DNA of 14,239 nucleotides from the NCBI GenBank assembly GCA_026396375.1, contig JAPLWW010000103.1, forward strand, positions 1 through 14,239, in the 5' to 3' direction. Below the pieces are notes generated by a model. That model was not told the DNA's origin. It did no database searches and worked only from the letters and a program-made list of their open reading frames with translations. The position numbers and the translations under genes are program-made. Origin of the DNA: Microcaldota archaeon. Its GTDB lineage: Archaea; Micrarchaeota; Micrarchaeia; Anstonellales; J096. Below are positions 1 to 7,170 of the stretch, piece after piece; position 1 is the stretch's first letter, and each line of letters opens with the position of its first letter.

Positions 1-396
1 GAGATGGTCAGGAGCTACGCGAAATATGAGAAAAGCGTGATGGAGGAAATAACAAAAATGAGGTCTCAGCTGGCATCTGCGCAGACCCCGAGCCAGAAGG
101 CGCTTGCAAACGAGCAGCTAAGCTCTGTCTTAAGGTCTATAATGGTCACTGTTGAAAATTACCCTAATCTTAAGGCAAGCAGCAACTTCATTGAGCTACA
201 GAAGGCCCTTACAGCCATAGAGAACCAGATAGCAGACAGGAGGGAATTCTACAACGACTCGGTATTGCTTTACAACACGAAGATAAAGATGCTTCCTGAT
301 GTGCTTTTTGCATCAATCATGGGATTCAGGGAAAAGGAATACTTCAAGGTCAGCGAAGAGGACAAGAAGCTGGTTGACACGAAGATTGATGTGTGA
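1..396 (+). CDS. lemA: LemA family protein, C-terminal part
   Basis: The reading frame is open from the first base of the window, so the N-terminal membrane anchor and the start lie outside it; the ATG at position 4 is internal. What is seen is the typical second half of LemA: a long amphipathic helix around VMEEITKMRSQLASA, then a YPNLKASSNFIELQ segment, an ENQIADRREFYNDSV helix, a YNTKIKMLP turn and the final GFREKEYF motif. All of these match the family in order and spacing. LemA proteins are anchored coiled-helix proteins at the membrane; their molecular role is not established, but they recur near MoxR, transglutaminase and other envelope genes, as here. The stop TGA at 394-396 is followed at once by a small membrane protein gene, so the two are probably co-transcribed. 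Family assignment is confident; function is not. Confidence 0.92.
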   Translation, partial: EMVRSYAKYEKSVMEEITKMRSQLASAQTPSQKALANEQLSSVLRSIMVTVENYPNLKASSNFIELQKALTAIENQIADRREFYNDSVLLYNTKIKMLPDVLFASIMGFREKEYFKVSEEDKKLVDTKIDV

Positions 397-406
397 TGGT
401 CAAAGT

Positions 407-730
407 ATGGAAAATATCGGATTGATTCTGATTTTCATAGGAGGGGCTGTGCTGACAGTTGGAGATGTAGTGATGAAGAAGTGGGTGCAGAATGATAACC
501 TTTACCTGTATGTGCTGGGCCTTGCCATCTACATGGTCGGGCTGAACTTCCTTGCATACTCCTTCAAGTTCAAGAATATCGCAGTAGCCTCGATGATCTT
601 TGTCATATTCAATGTCATGACGCTCACCGCTGTAAGCTGGCTTTATTTCAAGGAGGGGCTTTCCGCGATGCAGATAGGGGGGATACTTCTTGGCATTGCA
701 GCCGTAGCCATGCTTGAGCTTTCAAAATAG
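407..730 (+). CDS. Half-size DMT/SMR-like (EamA-type) membrane protein
   Basis: This is a 107-residue, strongly hydrophobic protein with four predicted membrane helices (about residues 4-20, 30-47, 54-75 and 83-104), the size of a small multidrug resistance protein or half an EamA transporter. The GG-x8-MKK stretch in helix 1 and the final helix pattern resemble EmrE-like proteins. However, the membrane glutamate that binds drug and proton in EmrE helix 1 is not present at the aligned place; an aspartate lies four residues before the MKK. The start is set at the ATG at 407, which begins MENIGLI. An ATG at 389 in the same frame would add six residues and overlap the lemA stop. No strong ribosome binding site decides between them. 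It probably acts as a dimer in the membrane as a transporter of unknown substrate. The gene follows lemA by 10 nt. Confidence 0.78.
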   Translation: MENIGLILIFIGGAVLTVGDVVMKKWVQNDNLYLYVLGLAIYMVGLNFLAYSFKFKNIAVASMIFVIFNVMTLTAVSWLYFKEGLSAMQIGGILLGIAAVAMLELSK

Positions 731-764
731 CCTCATCAGCCAACTGTGATAAGGCATCGATTTC

Positions 765-1067
765 CTAATCCACCCTGCTGGCATTGGTTATCCTGATCCA
801 TAACTCTGACATGGCCGCCCCGCGGGCTGCCTGAATAATCTGAATGGTGTATATCTTGCCATTGGCTGTGAAAACAGCATTTTGCCCTTCATCCGCCAAT
901 TTGGTCGCCAATACGCTTCCGTTTTTGTCAATAAGCTCCAATTTGGCTGAGAAAGGAGGGACATTATCGAACCCTGCAAACCTGATAGAAACCCCGTTTA
1001 TTGCCATGGTCTGACCCTGGAAAAGGACGGTTCCCACATCTGCTGGTTTTTTATCTGAATTGTCCAC
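765..1067 (-). CDS. Second domain of a split two-domain lipoprotein (frame-shifted 3' part)
   Basis: This frame starts with a GTG at 1067, but it is probably not an independent gene. The frame has no signal sequence. Its product (LFQGQTMAINGVSIRFAGFD onward) is clearly related to the domain encoded just upstream (LSQGQTIQVGNSSIMLGDVQ): both have the QGQT motif, a strand of about ten residues, a LELIDKNG/LAVSDGKG turn and an (N/E)GKxY motif near the end. The natural reading is one protein of about 255 residues with two copies of a small beta-rich domain, whose frame is broken by -1 near 1047-1077. Moreover, KIAVDNSD, encoded in this frame just upstream of the GTG, aligns with the end of domain 2 (WIRITNAS), as expected if this frame is the original continuation. 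The stop is TAG at 765-767. Function is unknown; the protein would be outside the cell. Confidence 0.6.
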   Translation of the reverse strand: MDNSDKKPADVGTVLFQGQTMAINGVSIRFAGFDNVPPFSAKLELIDKNGSVLATKLADEGQNAVFTANGKIYTIQIIQAARGAAMSELWIRITNASRVD

Positions 1068-1537
1068 GGCAATTTTTGCCCATATCCCTGACAGAGTATG
1101 CCCACATACACATCAAGGCACTTTATCTCATATGCTTTCCCCTCTATTAAAATCACTGCGCTATCCAGTTTTTTGATTTTCAGGCTGTCAACCCTGTTTC
1201 CTTTCCCATCTGAAACAGCAAGAAGCGCATAATCCAGCCCATCTGGCGAAGACTGGACATCGCCGAGCATAATGCTTGAATTGCCGACCTGGATTGTTTG
1301 GCCTTGCGACAAATTCTTCTCAATGGGTAAAACGGCCTTTGGCTGGGTGACTGGCGGGGCAACGCTTGTGTTTTTCACTGTCTCGTTACCGGAAACATGC
1401 GGCGTGGCATTGATGGCATTGGATCCCTGCTGCGATCCAGGCGCCTGCTGGTCGCTTGCAGGAGAGCCTATCTGGTCCAAGCACCCGAAAAGAAGAATGG
1501 TCGCCACCAACATAGCCAATAGAATATATTTTCCCAT
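998..1537 (-). CDS. Predicted lipoprotein, N-terminal part with first of two repeated domains
   Basis: This is a 179-residue frame with a lipoprotein signal peptide: hydrophobic residues 4-18, then a lipobox LLFGC with lipidation expected at Cys19. A Ser/Gln/Asn/Pro-rich linker follows (about 25-70) with several N-x-T sequons, then a beta-rich domain (about 72-150) with a QGQT motif. The last 28 residues (LPWTIQIKNQQMW onward) do not resemble the end of the matching domain in the next frame, so they are probably out-of-frame readthrough after a -1 shift. No known enzyme motif is visible. The ATG at 1535-1537 lies about 27 nt downstream of a TTATTAA box, so it probably has its own leaderless promoter although it lies downstream of the DUF58 operon in the same direction. 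It is likely an anchored surface protein of unknown function. Confidence 0.72.
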   Translation of the reverse strand: MGKYILLAMLVATILLFGCLDQIGSPASDQQAPGSQQGSNAINATPHVSGNETVKNTSVAPPVTQPKAVLPIEKNLSQGQTIQVGNSSIMLGDVQSSPDGLDYALLAVSDGKGNRVDSLKIKKLDSAVILIEGKAYEIKCLDVYVGILCQGYGQKLPWTIQIKNQQMWEPSFSRVRPWQ

Positions 1538-1560
1538 GGATTACTGATGGCATCACAACC

Positions 1561-1568
1561 TTAATAAG
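1561..1568 (-). promoter_or_regulatory. TATA box of the two-domain lipoprotein gene
   Basis: On the minus strand the box reads CTTATTAA and is centred about 27 nt upstream of the ATG at 1537. This spacing predicts a leaderless transcript and matches the other promoters in the window. It sits in the 49-nt gap after the DUF58 stop codon. A short GGCC-T-GGCC inverted repeat (1575-1583) lies beside it, too small to call as a terminator. Confidence 0.45.
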
Positions 1569-1586
1569 GTTTTTGGCCTGGCCGAA

Positions 1587-2873
1587 TCAAACGGTTGCCA
1601 AGCCAAGGTTGACTGCATGGATGTAGCGGCCTATGCTTTTCTGGGTGATGTCCTCAGGGCTTACAACAACGACGCTGACCCCCATCTTGCCAAGCTCGGA
1701 CTTGATGTCATCGATCTCCATTGCCATCTTTTCCTCAACAGCCCTTGCGATGTTCTTGCTTACAGGATCCTGCTTTGCATAGGGGTCAAACCAGGGCTCG
1801 AAAGGGGAAATCACCATGACTGCATGGCCGTGCGCAACAACAAGCCTTATGGCCTCAACGATGTTCCTGTTTTTCGTAATGTCAGTAAAGAGAATGATGA
1901 TGCTCCTCTTGATGTGGATATCCGTTAATCTTTCAAATGAGGAGATATAGTCTGTTTCTCCCTTTATCTCTGATTTTGAGAACAGGTCAAGCATCCTGTA
2001 GAACTGGACCCTTGAATCGCTGGGCTTAAGGTAATCCTTGACATTGTCTGAAAATGTGGAACAGCCCACAAGGTCCCCTCTTTTCAGGGCTATGTATGAA
2101 AGCAGAACAGAGGTGTTGACTGCGGCGTCTGCCATTGTCCTACCGGCTCCGGTGTCCATCCCCTGGCTCAGGTCAACGACAAGCATCACCCTCTGCTTCT
2201 TCTCGCTTTGGAAGGTCCTTACCATCACCTTGTCTGTCCTTGCAGTTGCCTTCCAGTCGATGAAGCGGAGCTCGTCCCCTGGAACATAATCCCTAAGGTT
2301 CACAAATTCCGTGCCAGTGCCTTTTTCATGGCCTTTCCTCATGCCATGAGTTTGAACTGTGCTCCTTCTTTTCAGGGCAAGGTCAAACTTCTTGACTTCG
2401 CTAAGATCTGGATAAACAAAAAGCTCGCTATGGCTCTCCAACTCCCTTGCGAATGAAAAAAGGCCAAGGGGATCGTCAATGACAAGGGAGACCGGGCCTA
2501 TCCTTGAAAGCCCGTAGTCCTCTGCCTTGATAATATAATCAAATTTTATTTCCCCTTTTCCCGATCCAGAGGTCTTGCCTTCAGGAATCAGTGAGGGAGA
2601 GAAGCTTTCTTTGGCATTGATATGGAAGCTTGGGTCAAATGACAATGATGTTGCTCCTGGGATGGAGGAGCCTGCGGCTATCTTGCTCCTATCAATCTTC
2701 CTTTCGCACTTTATCTCAAGCTCCTGCGCGGCCTTCCTGCCATAGAAATATGATGCAATGAAAACAAATAGCATGGCTGAGCCAAGCAAGGAAAGGTATG
2801 GCGCGCCAAAGAGTATGCCAATAAGCATCATTGAGGCAATGCAAGCAAGGAACAGGATGCCGTTTAATTTCAT
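1587..2873 (-). CDS. DUF58 domain protein with vWA-like fold
   Basis: This is a 428-residue membrane protein. Two helices near the N-terminus (about 5-22 and 27-44) precede a beta-rich region and then the hallmark DUF58 core at 191-222 (NLRDYVPGDELRFIDWKATA, then VRTF). A von Willebrand A-like domain follows, with a metal-site motif DLSQG at 234-238 and a second acidic site FTD at 329-331. DUF58 proteins are thought to be partners or substrates of MoxR ATPases, and this gene directly follows the MoxR gene as expected. The ATG at 2873 gives a 4-nt gap after the MoxR stop and a clean membrane start; an upstream TTG at 2906 would overlap the MoxR gene and add eleven polar residues. The last serine of the usual DxSxS metal motif is glycine here. 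Family call is firm; the precise role in envelope biology is inferred. Confidence 0.92.
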   Translation of the reverse strand: MKLNGILFLACIASMMLIGILFGAPYLSLLGSAMLFVFIASYFYGRKAAQELEIKCERKIDRSKIAAGSSIPGATSLSFDPSFHINAKESFSPSLIPEGKTSGSGKGEIKFDYIIKAEDYGLSRIGPVSLVIDDPLGLFSFARELESHSELFVYPDLSEVKKFDLALKRRSTVQTHGMRKGHEKGTGTEFVNLRDYVPGDELRFIDWKATARTDKVMVRTFQSEKKQRVMLVVDLSQGMDTGAGRTMADAAVNTSVLLSYIALKRGDLVGCSTFSDNVKDYLKPSDSRVQFYRMLDLFSKSEIKGETDYISSFERLTDIHIKRSIIILFTDITKNRNIVEAIRLVVAHGHAVMVISPFEPWFDPYAKQDPVSKNIARAVEEKMAMEIDDIKSELGKMGVSVVVVSPEDITQKSIGRYIHAVNLGLATV

Positions 2874-2877
2874 AGGA

Positions 2878-3822
2878 TCAGACTTTTGGGACTGGAACTG
2901 TCTCAAGTATCTTCCTTATTATCAGGTCAACGGTTATGCCTGAAAGCTCAGACTCTGTCTTGAGTATGATCCTGTGCCTCAATACAGGATAGGCCATTTC
3001 CTTGACATCGTCAGGGATGACGTAGGGCCTATTGGCAAGAAGGGCCTTGACCCTTGCTGCCTTAAGGAACGCTATTGACGCGCGCGGGCTTGCACCAAGC
3101 TGGATCTCCTCCCTTTGCCTTGTGGCAGTGACAATGTCTGTTATGTATTCCAGGATAGGCTCGGTGACTTTCACTGTTTTTGCCATTTCCTTGAGGGCCA
3201 TTATCTCCTTTGCAGCCAGAACAGGTGAAACCTTTGCTGACTCTATATTCTTGAGCCTGAGGATGCTCATCTCATCCTCCTTTGTGGGATAATCCAAAAT
3301 CAGCTTGAATATGAACCTGTCCATCTGCGCCTCAGGCAAAGGATAGGTCCCTTCCATCTCAATGGGGTTTTCCGTTGCTATAACAATGAAGGGATAAGAC
3401 ATTGGGTATGTGAGCTTGTCTATGGTTACCTGCTTTTCCTGCATGCATTCCAGAAGCGCGGACTGGGTCTTTGGAGGGGACCTGTTTATCTCATCAGCCA
3501 AAAGTATGTTGGTGAATATCGGGCCCTGCCTTAGAACAAACTTCTTTTTCTCGTCAATCATCATTGTTCCCAAAATATCCGCAGGCAATAGATCAGGGGT
3601 GAACTGCACCCTCTTGAAGTCGCATGCCAATGAGCTGGCAATCGCATTGGCCATCTTGGTCTTTGCTATCCCAGGAACTCCCTCAAGAAGCACATGGCCG
3701 TCGCACAAAATGGCAATCATGATATTCTCCACAACATCCTTTTTGCCCATGACAACGTTGCTGACCTCAGCAAGAACAGAATCCACCTTTTCCTTTGCGT
3801 CTACCGCGTTTTTGGTTTCCAT
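2878..3822 (-). CDS. MoxR-family AAA+ ATPase
   Basis: This is a 314-residue AAA+ ATPase of the MoxR group, with all expected motifs: Walker A GVPGIAKT at 48-55, the TPDLLPADILGT segment at 75-86, Walker B ILLADE at 106-111 followed by INRSPPKTQSALLE, sensor 1 region ATENP at 149-153, the arginine-containing QMDRF at 166-170, and sensor 2 GASPRAS at 243-249. The lid domain follows to the C-terminus. It should hydrolyse ATP in a cytoplasmic ring and remodel a partner, most likely the vWA-like DUF58 protein encoded next. The ATG at 3822 was chosen: it begins METKNAVD and overlaps the upstream gene by 22 nt. A GTG at 3867 would add fifteen residues, glycine-rich and without family character. The gene is embedded in an operon with transglutaminase-like and DUF4350-type membrane proteins. 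Confidence 0.95.
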   Translation of the reverse strand: METKNAVDAKEKVDSVLAEVSNVVMGKKDVVENIMIAILCDGHVLLEGVPGIAKTKMANAIASSLACDFKRVQFTPDLLPADILGTMMIDEKKKFVLRQGPIFTNILLADEINRSPPKTQSALLECMQEKQVTIDKLTYPMSYPFIVIATENPIEMEGTYPLPEAQMDRFIFKLILDYPTKEDEMSILRLKNIESAKVSPVLAAKEIMALKEMAKTVKVTEPILEYITDIVTATRQREEIQLGASPRASIAFLKAARVKALLANRPYVIPDDVKEMAYPVLRHRIILKTESELSGITVDLIIRKILETVPVPKV

Positions 3823-5141
3823 TTTTCCGCCCCCAATTCCTTTATGCACACCATGAGGTTGTTGCACAATACCTGGCTTTCATCGAATGAATTCAAGACA
3901 TGCTTCCCATTTTCTATCTCTTCGCACCTGTTTAAAAGCTTTTCAAGGAACGCCGAATCCAGCGAAGGAACGTCCTTTGCGACCCATGCCGCAAGCTTGG
4001 CATTGGTTATCCCTTCCCTTTCAAAAGGGTCAACGTGCCTCATCAATATTGACCTCAGCCTTTGGTATATTATTATCACCATCCATGCATACGGCTCGTT
4101 CCTGACAAGGATCTGGGAGGAGATGTCCTGCACAAGGCTTTGGTATCTCCTGTTTTTCCCGGCAGGCTTCTTTTCCCTTCTGGCAAAAAACCATAATGCT
4201 CCGGCTATGATTATCAAAGAAATAACGATTGGCATCAGCGTCTGGGGCATAGATAGGCTTTTTAGGGATTTCAATGAAGCGTCGGTCATTGACTCCAATG
4301 CCCCTTGCTTATGGCTTTCGTCAAAGATTATCATCGCATTTCCCTTGTTGGCATCCTCCAATAGATATTCGGCAAACGCGGAATTGTCCTCCATCCAGAT
4401 AAGGTCGTTGCTCACTGCATTGGGATCCCCAATCAGCATCAAGGTTCCGTTGCCTATCTTCATCTTCAAGCCAAGGGCGAATATGCCACCGGTGTCATTG
4501 TCGTCTATTGCCATGTTGCCGTTGGAATCAATCCAGCTGTCAGCAGAAGTCTCAAGGATCGCATCAGCCAAAATTGAAGTCCTGTTGATCGCGCTTGGGA
4601 ATTTTGTCGCGACAAATCCGCTTTGCCAGCTCAGGTTGAATGAAGCGACAGGGAAGTCCTCCCTTTTGATGAACCTGATCTTGTCTATAACAGTGGCATT
4701 GATGAAATTTATGCCGAATGATTTTGCCAGGCTCCCTTCCTGCGCATTCTCAAAAAGGATTAGGGAACCACCGTTCCTCACAAACGACTTTATCTGGTTG
4801 GCCTCTGAGTTGCTGTAGGGCTTCTGCGCGCCTATTATGACCAGTGTGCTTTTTTTGTCCAAAGAATTGAAAGAGCTGAAGTCATACATCACGCGCATTG
4901 GATGGGATTTTGACGCCAAACTATAGAAATAGGAGTAGCCCCTGTATTCATCGGAAAAGGCAGACGTTTCCGGGGCATTTGAATATGGCTGGACTGCTGA
5001 CGCAAGCAAAAAGACCAATGAAAGAATGGAAACCAGGATAAGAATGGATATGAAAGCATGGTTGGCAGCAAAGCCGGCTATTGACCTGAAAGACCTTCTG
5101 AAAAGCTCAAGGATGGAATCAAAAAACAACCCTATGTTCAT
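3801..5141 (-). CDS. DUF4350 domain-containing membrane protein
   Basis: This is a 446-residue protein. An N-terminal membrane helix (about 30-50) is followed by an external domain and a second helix (about 302-321), then a basic, helical cytoplasmic tail of about 125 residues. The external part has the DUF4350 pattern: STLVIIGAQKPYSNSEANQI and an NGGSLILFE strand (about 98-131), a SWIDSNGNMAIDDND calcium-loop-like segment (202-216), a strand ending in LMLIGDPN (234-241), and FDESHKQG (273-280), where DUF4350 proteins usually have an acidic-histidine motif. The fold is probably related to glutamine-amidotransferase-like domains, without visible catalytic residues. Its ATG is one base after the transglutaminase stop, and its end overlaps the MoxR start, so translation is likely coupled. 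It probably links the external transglutaminase-like protein to the MoxR/DUF58 machinery. Confidence 0.85.
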   Translation of the reverse strand: MNIGLFFDSILELFRRSFRSIAGFAANHAFISILILVSILSLVFLLASAVQPYSNAPETSAFSDEYRGYSYFYSLASKSHPMRVMYDFSSFNSLDKKSTLVIIGAQKPYSNSEANQIKSFVRNGGSLILFENAQEGSLAKSFGINFINATVIDKIRFIKREDFPVASFNLSWQSGFVATKFPSAINRTSILADAILETSADSWIDSNGNMAIDDNDTGGIFALGLKMKIGNGTLMLIGDPNAVSNDLIWMEDNSAFAEYLLEDANKGNAMIIFDESHKQGALESMTDASLKSLKSLSMPQTLMPIVISLIIIAGALWFFARREKKPAGKNRRYQSLVQDISSQILVRNEPYAWMVIIIYQRLRSILMRHVDPFEREGITNAKLAAWVAKDVPSLDSAFLEKLLNRCEEIENGKHVLNSFDESQVLCNNLMVCIKELGAEKWKPKTR

Positions 5142-5142
5142 G

Positions 5143-7119
5143 TCAATTGCCCCTTAGCTTTTCCAGCGCAGTTACAAAATCATTGAACTGCCCATCAGTG
5201 ACCTTTTCCCCGTATTCGCTGTCCTCAAATATGAATACTATGCCCCTCAGCAGGCCTGTTTTTTCGCTTTTGAAAAGATCCTCTGCTTTCTTTTGCTCAG
5301 CTGCCTGATTGGTGAACTCCCTTGCTGTCAATGAAGGCCTGTTTGAAATGGATAAAACATATGCGATGTAGTCTGCAAGCTCGTTGTACCCATAAATGAC
5401 TGCCTCGCCTTTCTTTCCCTCCTGCCCCATTATTTTGACTTTGGCAATGACCTTGTCTATGTCCACCCATCTCCTTATCTCCGCCTTTTCAAGCTCCTTT
5501 TGCTTTTGCATTGGAAGGGAAATGGCCTTTCCCTTAAGCAGATAGAAAATGCCGACCAGCGCAAGCGCAACAGCAGCGATTATCAGCATCAGCCAAGGGG
5601 GCGCTGCCGATATTGCCGAGCTTATTGAGCTTATTATCTTGCTGGGGATATCCTCCTTTGCAGTTTTTTCAAGCTCCTGCTTTTTCTTCTGCTCATCTGC
5701 TATGCTTTTCTCAGTCCAGTTTGCCTTCTGGGTCTGGTTGGAAATCTTGCTTTGGTTGCTGGTTTGGTTGGAGCTGGTCCAGTTTTTCGATGTTTGGTTG
5801 TATCTGCTTGAGTTAAGCTGGGAATAGTTCAGGCCTGAATAATTGTAGCTGGTTCTGTTTGCAGAGCTTGACCAGTTGAATTTGCTGGAATTGAAATTAT
5901 TCTGGTTTGAGAGGTTCATGCCCTTCTGGCCTGATTGGCCTGACTGGTTCAGCTTGTTCACCTCGTTTTTCTGGCTCTGGCTCATTTCAGACTGCGTGCG
6001 CTTATCCAGGCTAAACTGCAGGTCAAGCGTTGTCTTGCCTATTGATGACCAGTCTATGTTAAGCTCTTGGTCTCCTGTTTGGTTTCCAGTCTTGTTCTGC
6101 TTTGTTTCGTTGGAGGTTCCTGTTGCGTCTATAGGTATCCATCCATAAGGAGGGATGTAAACCTCAGTCCAGGCATGGGCATAGGTTCCGAATATTATTG
6201 TGTAGTTCCCTGCTTCTAACCCTCCTGCATAGCCTGTGTCAACCCTGGCAGGTATACCCTGGGCCCTGAGAAGGACCGCGAAAAGCGTCGCATAATGGCC
6301 GCAGATTCCCTGCCTGTGGATGTATGTCCAAAGCGCAATGTCGTCATTTGGCCCAGGAAGGCCGTCTTCGCCCCAGCTTAGGTTGTAGTTGACCCAGTCC
6401 CTGACAAAGTTCCTTGTCTTCAATGCCTGCTTCATCATGTCCAATGAAGAATTAGTGAGATTCAAGGCAACCTGCCTAAGCTCTGCTGGGAAATTTGCAG
6501 GAAGCGCTGTGTTTAGCCTGTAGATGTCCTGGGGAATGTCAGATTTGCTTCCGATCCTGCCTTGCGGGGCAATATTGTAAAGGCTTGAGTTATATGTGAA
6601 ATATACGTCATTTTGAGGATCGATTGAAAGCGTATGGTCATTGTAAAGATTGCTGGTTATGGAGTAATTTGCCGAGTCGTTTAGGATGAATGTTGATTCT
6701 ATGACATCAGAGCCTGGGTTAGGTGGCTTTACCAAGGCTATGCTGTTGTTTCCAGGATGGACTGCGCGGTAAACCTGGAACTGCATTGACGTTGAGCCTA
6801 GAGGGGCCTTTGACCAGCTTCCGTTGTTGCTTGTCGACCAGCCGCTTCCTGTATATACATCATAAGTCCAGTCCTTCCAGTAGACCCTTGGCACTGAAGG
6901 CGTAATGATGTAAAGGATATACAATGTCGGGGCGCTGGGGCTGCTGCCAAACATGTCGCCCTGGATGCTGCCTCCGCTATCAGAAGGCGGCGGGGTCCTG
7001 ATGTCCGGATAAAAGAAAGGATTGTAGCTGTTGAACGGGTCATTGGCTGAGATGTTCTGCTGGGCAAGCATCAGTGATGAGAATAATAAAACCATAAGAA
7101 AGTGCAGAAGCTTGCCCAT
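5143..7119 (-). CDS. Transglutaminase-like membrane protein with sequon-rich stalk and DUF4129-like tail
   Basis: This is a 658-residue protein and the first gene of the operon. A signal peptide (about 1-20) leads into a long N-terminal beta-rich region, then a transglutaminase core. Cys273 lies in RQGICGHYATLF, His315 in AHAWTEVYIPP and Asp331 in WIPIDAT, forming the complete Cys-His-Asp triad. A Ser/Asn/Gln-rich stalk (about 380-470) has 14 N-x-S/T sequons. A charged helix and a membrane helix (about 509-528) follow, then a cytoplasmic tail with helical YGYNELADYIAY and SLTAREF motifs resembling DUF4129. The domain order matches the TgpA-like proteins found with MoxR and DUF58, without their multi-helix N-terminus. 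The core is expected to act outside the cell as a peptidase or crosslinker, or to bind peptides; the substrate is unknown. The ATG at 7119 lies about 26 nt from a TATA box. Confidence 0.92.
   Translation of the reverse strand: MGKLLHFLMVLLFSSLMLAQQNISANDPFNSYNPFFYPDIRTPPPSDSGGSIQGDMFGSSPSAPTLYILYIITPSVPRVYWKDWTYDVYTGSGWSTSNNGSWSKAPLGSTSMQFQVYRAVHPGNNSIALVKPPNPGSDVIESTFILNDSANYSITSNLYNDHTLSIDPQNDVYFTYNSSLYNIAPQGRIGSKSDIPQDIYRLNTALPANFPAELRQVALNLTNSSLDMMKQALKTRNFVRDWVNYNLSWGEDGLPGPNDDIALWTYIHRQGICGHYATLFAVLLRAQGIPARVDTGYAGGLEAGNYTIIFGTYAHAWTEVYIPPYGWIPIDATGTSNETKQNKTGNQTGDQELNIDWSSIGKTTLDLQFSLDKRTQSEMSQSQKNEVNKLNQSGQSGQKGMNLSNQNNFNSSKFNWSSSANRTSYNYSGLNYSQLNSSRYNQTSKNWTSSNQTSNQSKISNQTQKANWTEKSIADEQKKKQELEKTAKEDIPSKIISSISSAISAAPPWLMLIIAAVALALVGIFYLLKGKAISLPMQKQKELEKAEIRRWVDIDKVIAKVKIMGQEGKKGEAVIYGYNELADYIAYVLSISNRPSLTAREFTNQAAEQKKAEDLFKSEKTGLLRGIVFIFEDSEYGEKVTDGQFNDFVTALEKLRGN
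5713..5949 (-). repeat. Pentapeptide N-x-S/T stalk repeat inside the transglutaminase-like gene
   Basis: Residues 391-469 of the transglutaminase-like protein hold 14 N-glycosylation sequons. From Asn410 to Asn451 they fall almost every five residues (410, 415, 421, 426, 431, 436, 441, 446, 451). The repeating unit is roughly N-(W/Y/Q/S)-(S/T)-x-x. At DNA level this is a run of degenerate TGG/GTT-rich units on the plus strand. It forms the spacer between the catalytic domain and the membrane helix. Confidence 0.8.
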
Positions 7120-7140
7120 GATTTGCTTTTACTGGCAATG

Positions 7141-7148
7141 TTTAAAAA
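7141..7148. promoter_or_regulatory. Shared bidirectional TATA box between operon and jellyroll gene
   Basis: The plus strand reads TTTAAAAA, and the minus strand of the same bases reads TTTTTAAA. The centre (7144.5) is about 26 nt from both facing start codons: the ATG at 7119 (minus) and the ATG at 7171 (plus). It is the only strong AT-box in the 51-nt gap, so it probably serves both genes and yields leaderless transcripts in both directions. No clear BRE element could be assigned on either side. Confidence 0.6.
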
Positions 7149-7170
7149 TCATCCATGGGATAGAAAAGCC

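Noticed and set aside
1575..1583. GGCC-T-GGCC inverted repeat after the DUF58 gene as a terminator
   Set aside because: The stem is four base pairs and too weak to support; archaeal termination cannot be read from it.
3694..4818. Long open frame (374 codons) on the plus strand opposite the DUF4350-type gene
   Set aside because: It is a shadow: the minus-strand protein shows family motifs and operon coupling, while the plus-strand product shows no domain and spans the MoxR/DUF4350 boundary.
5549..6148. Plus-strand frames rich in Trp, Leu and Phe opposite the sequon stalk
   Set aside because: They are the antisense of the Asn/Ser/Gln-rich stalk; low-complexity sequence keeps several frames open by composition alone.
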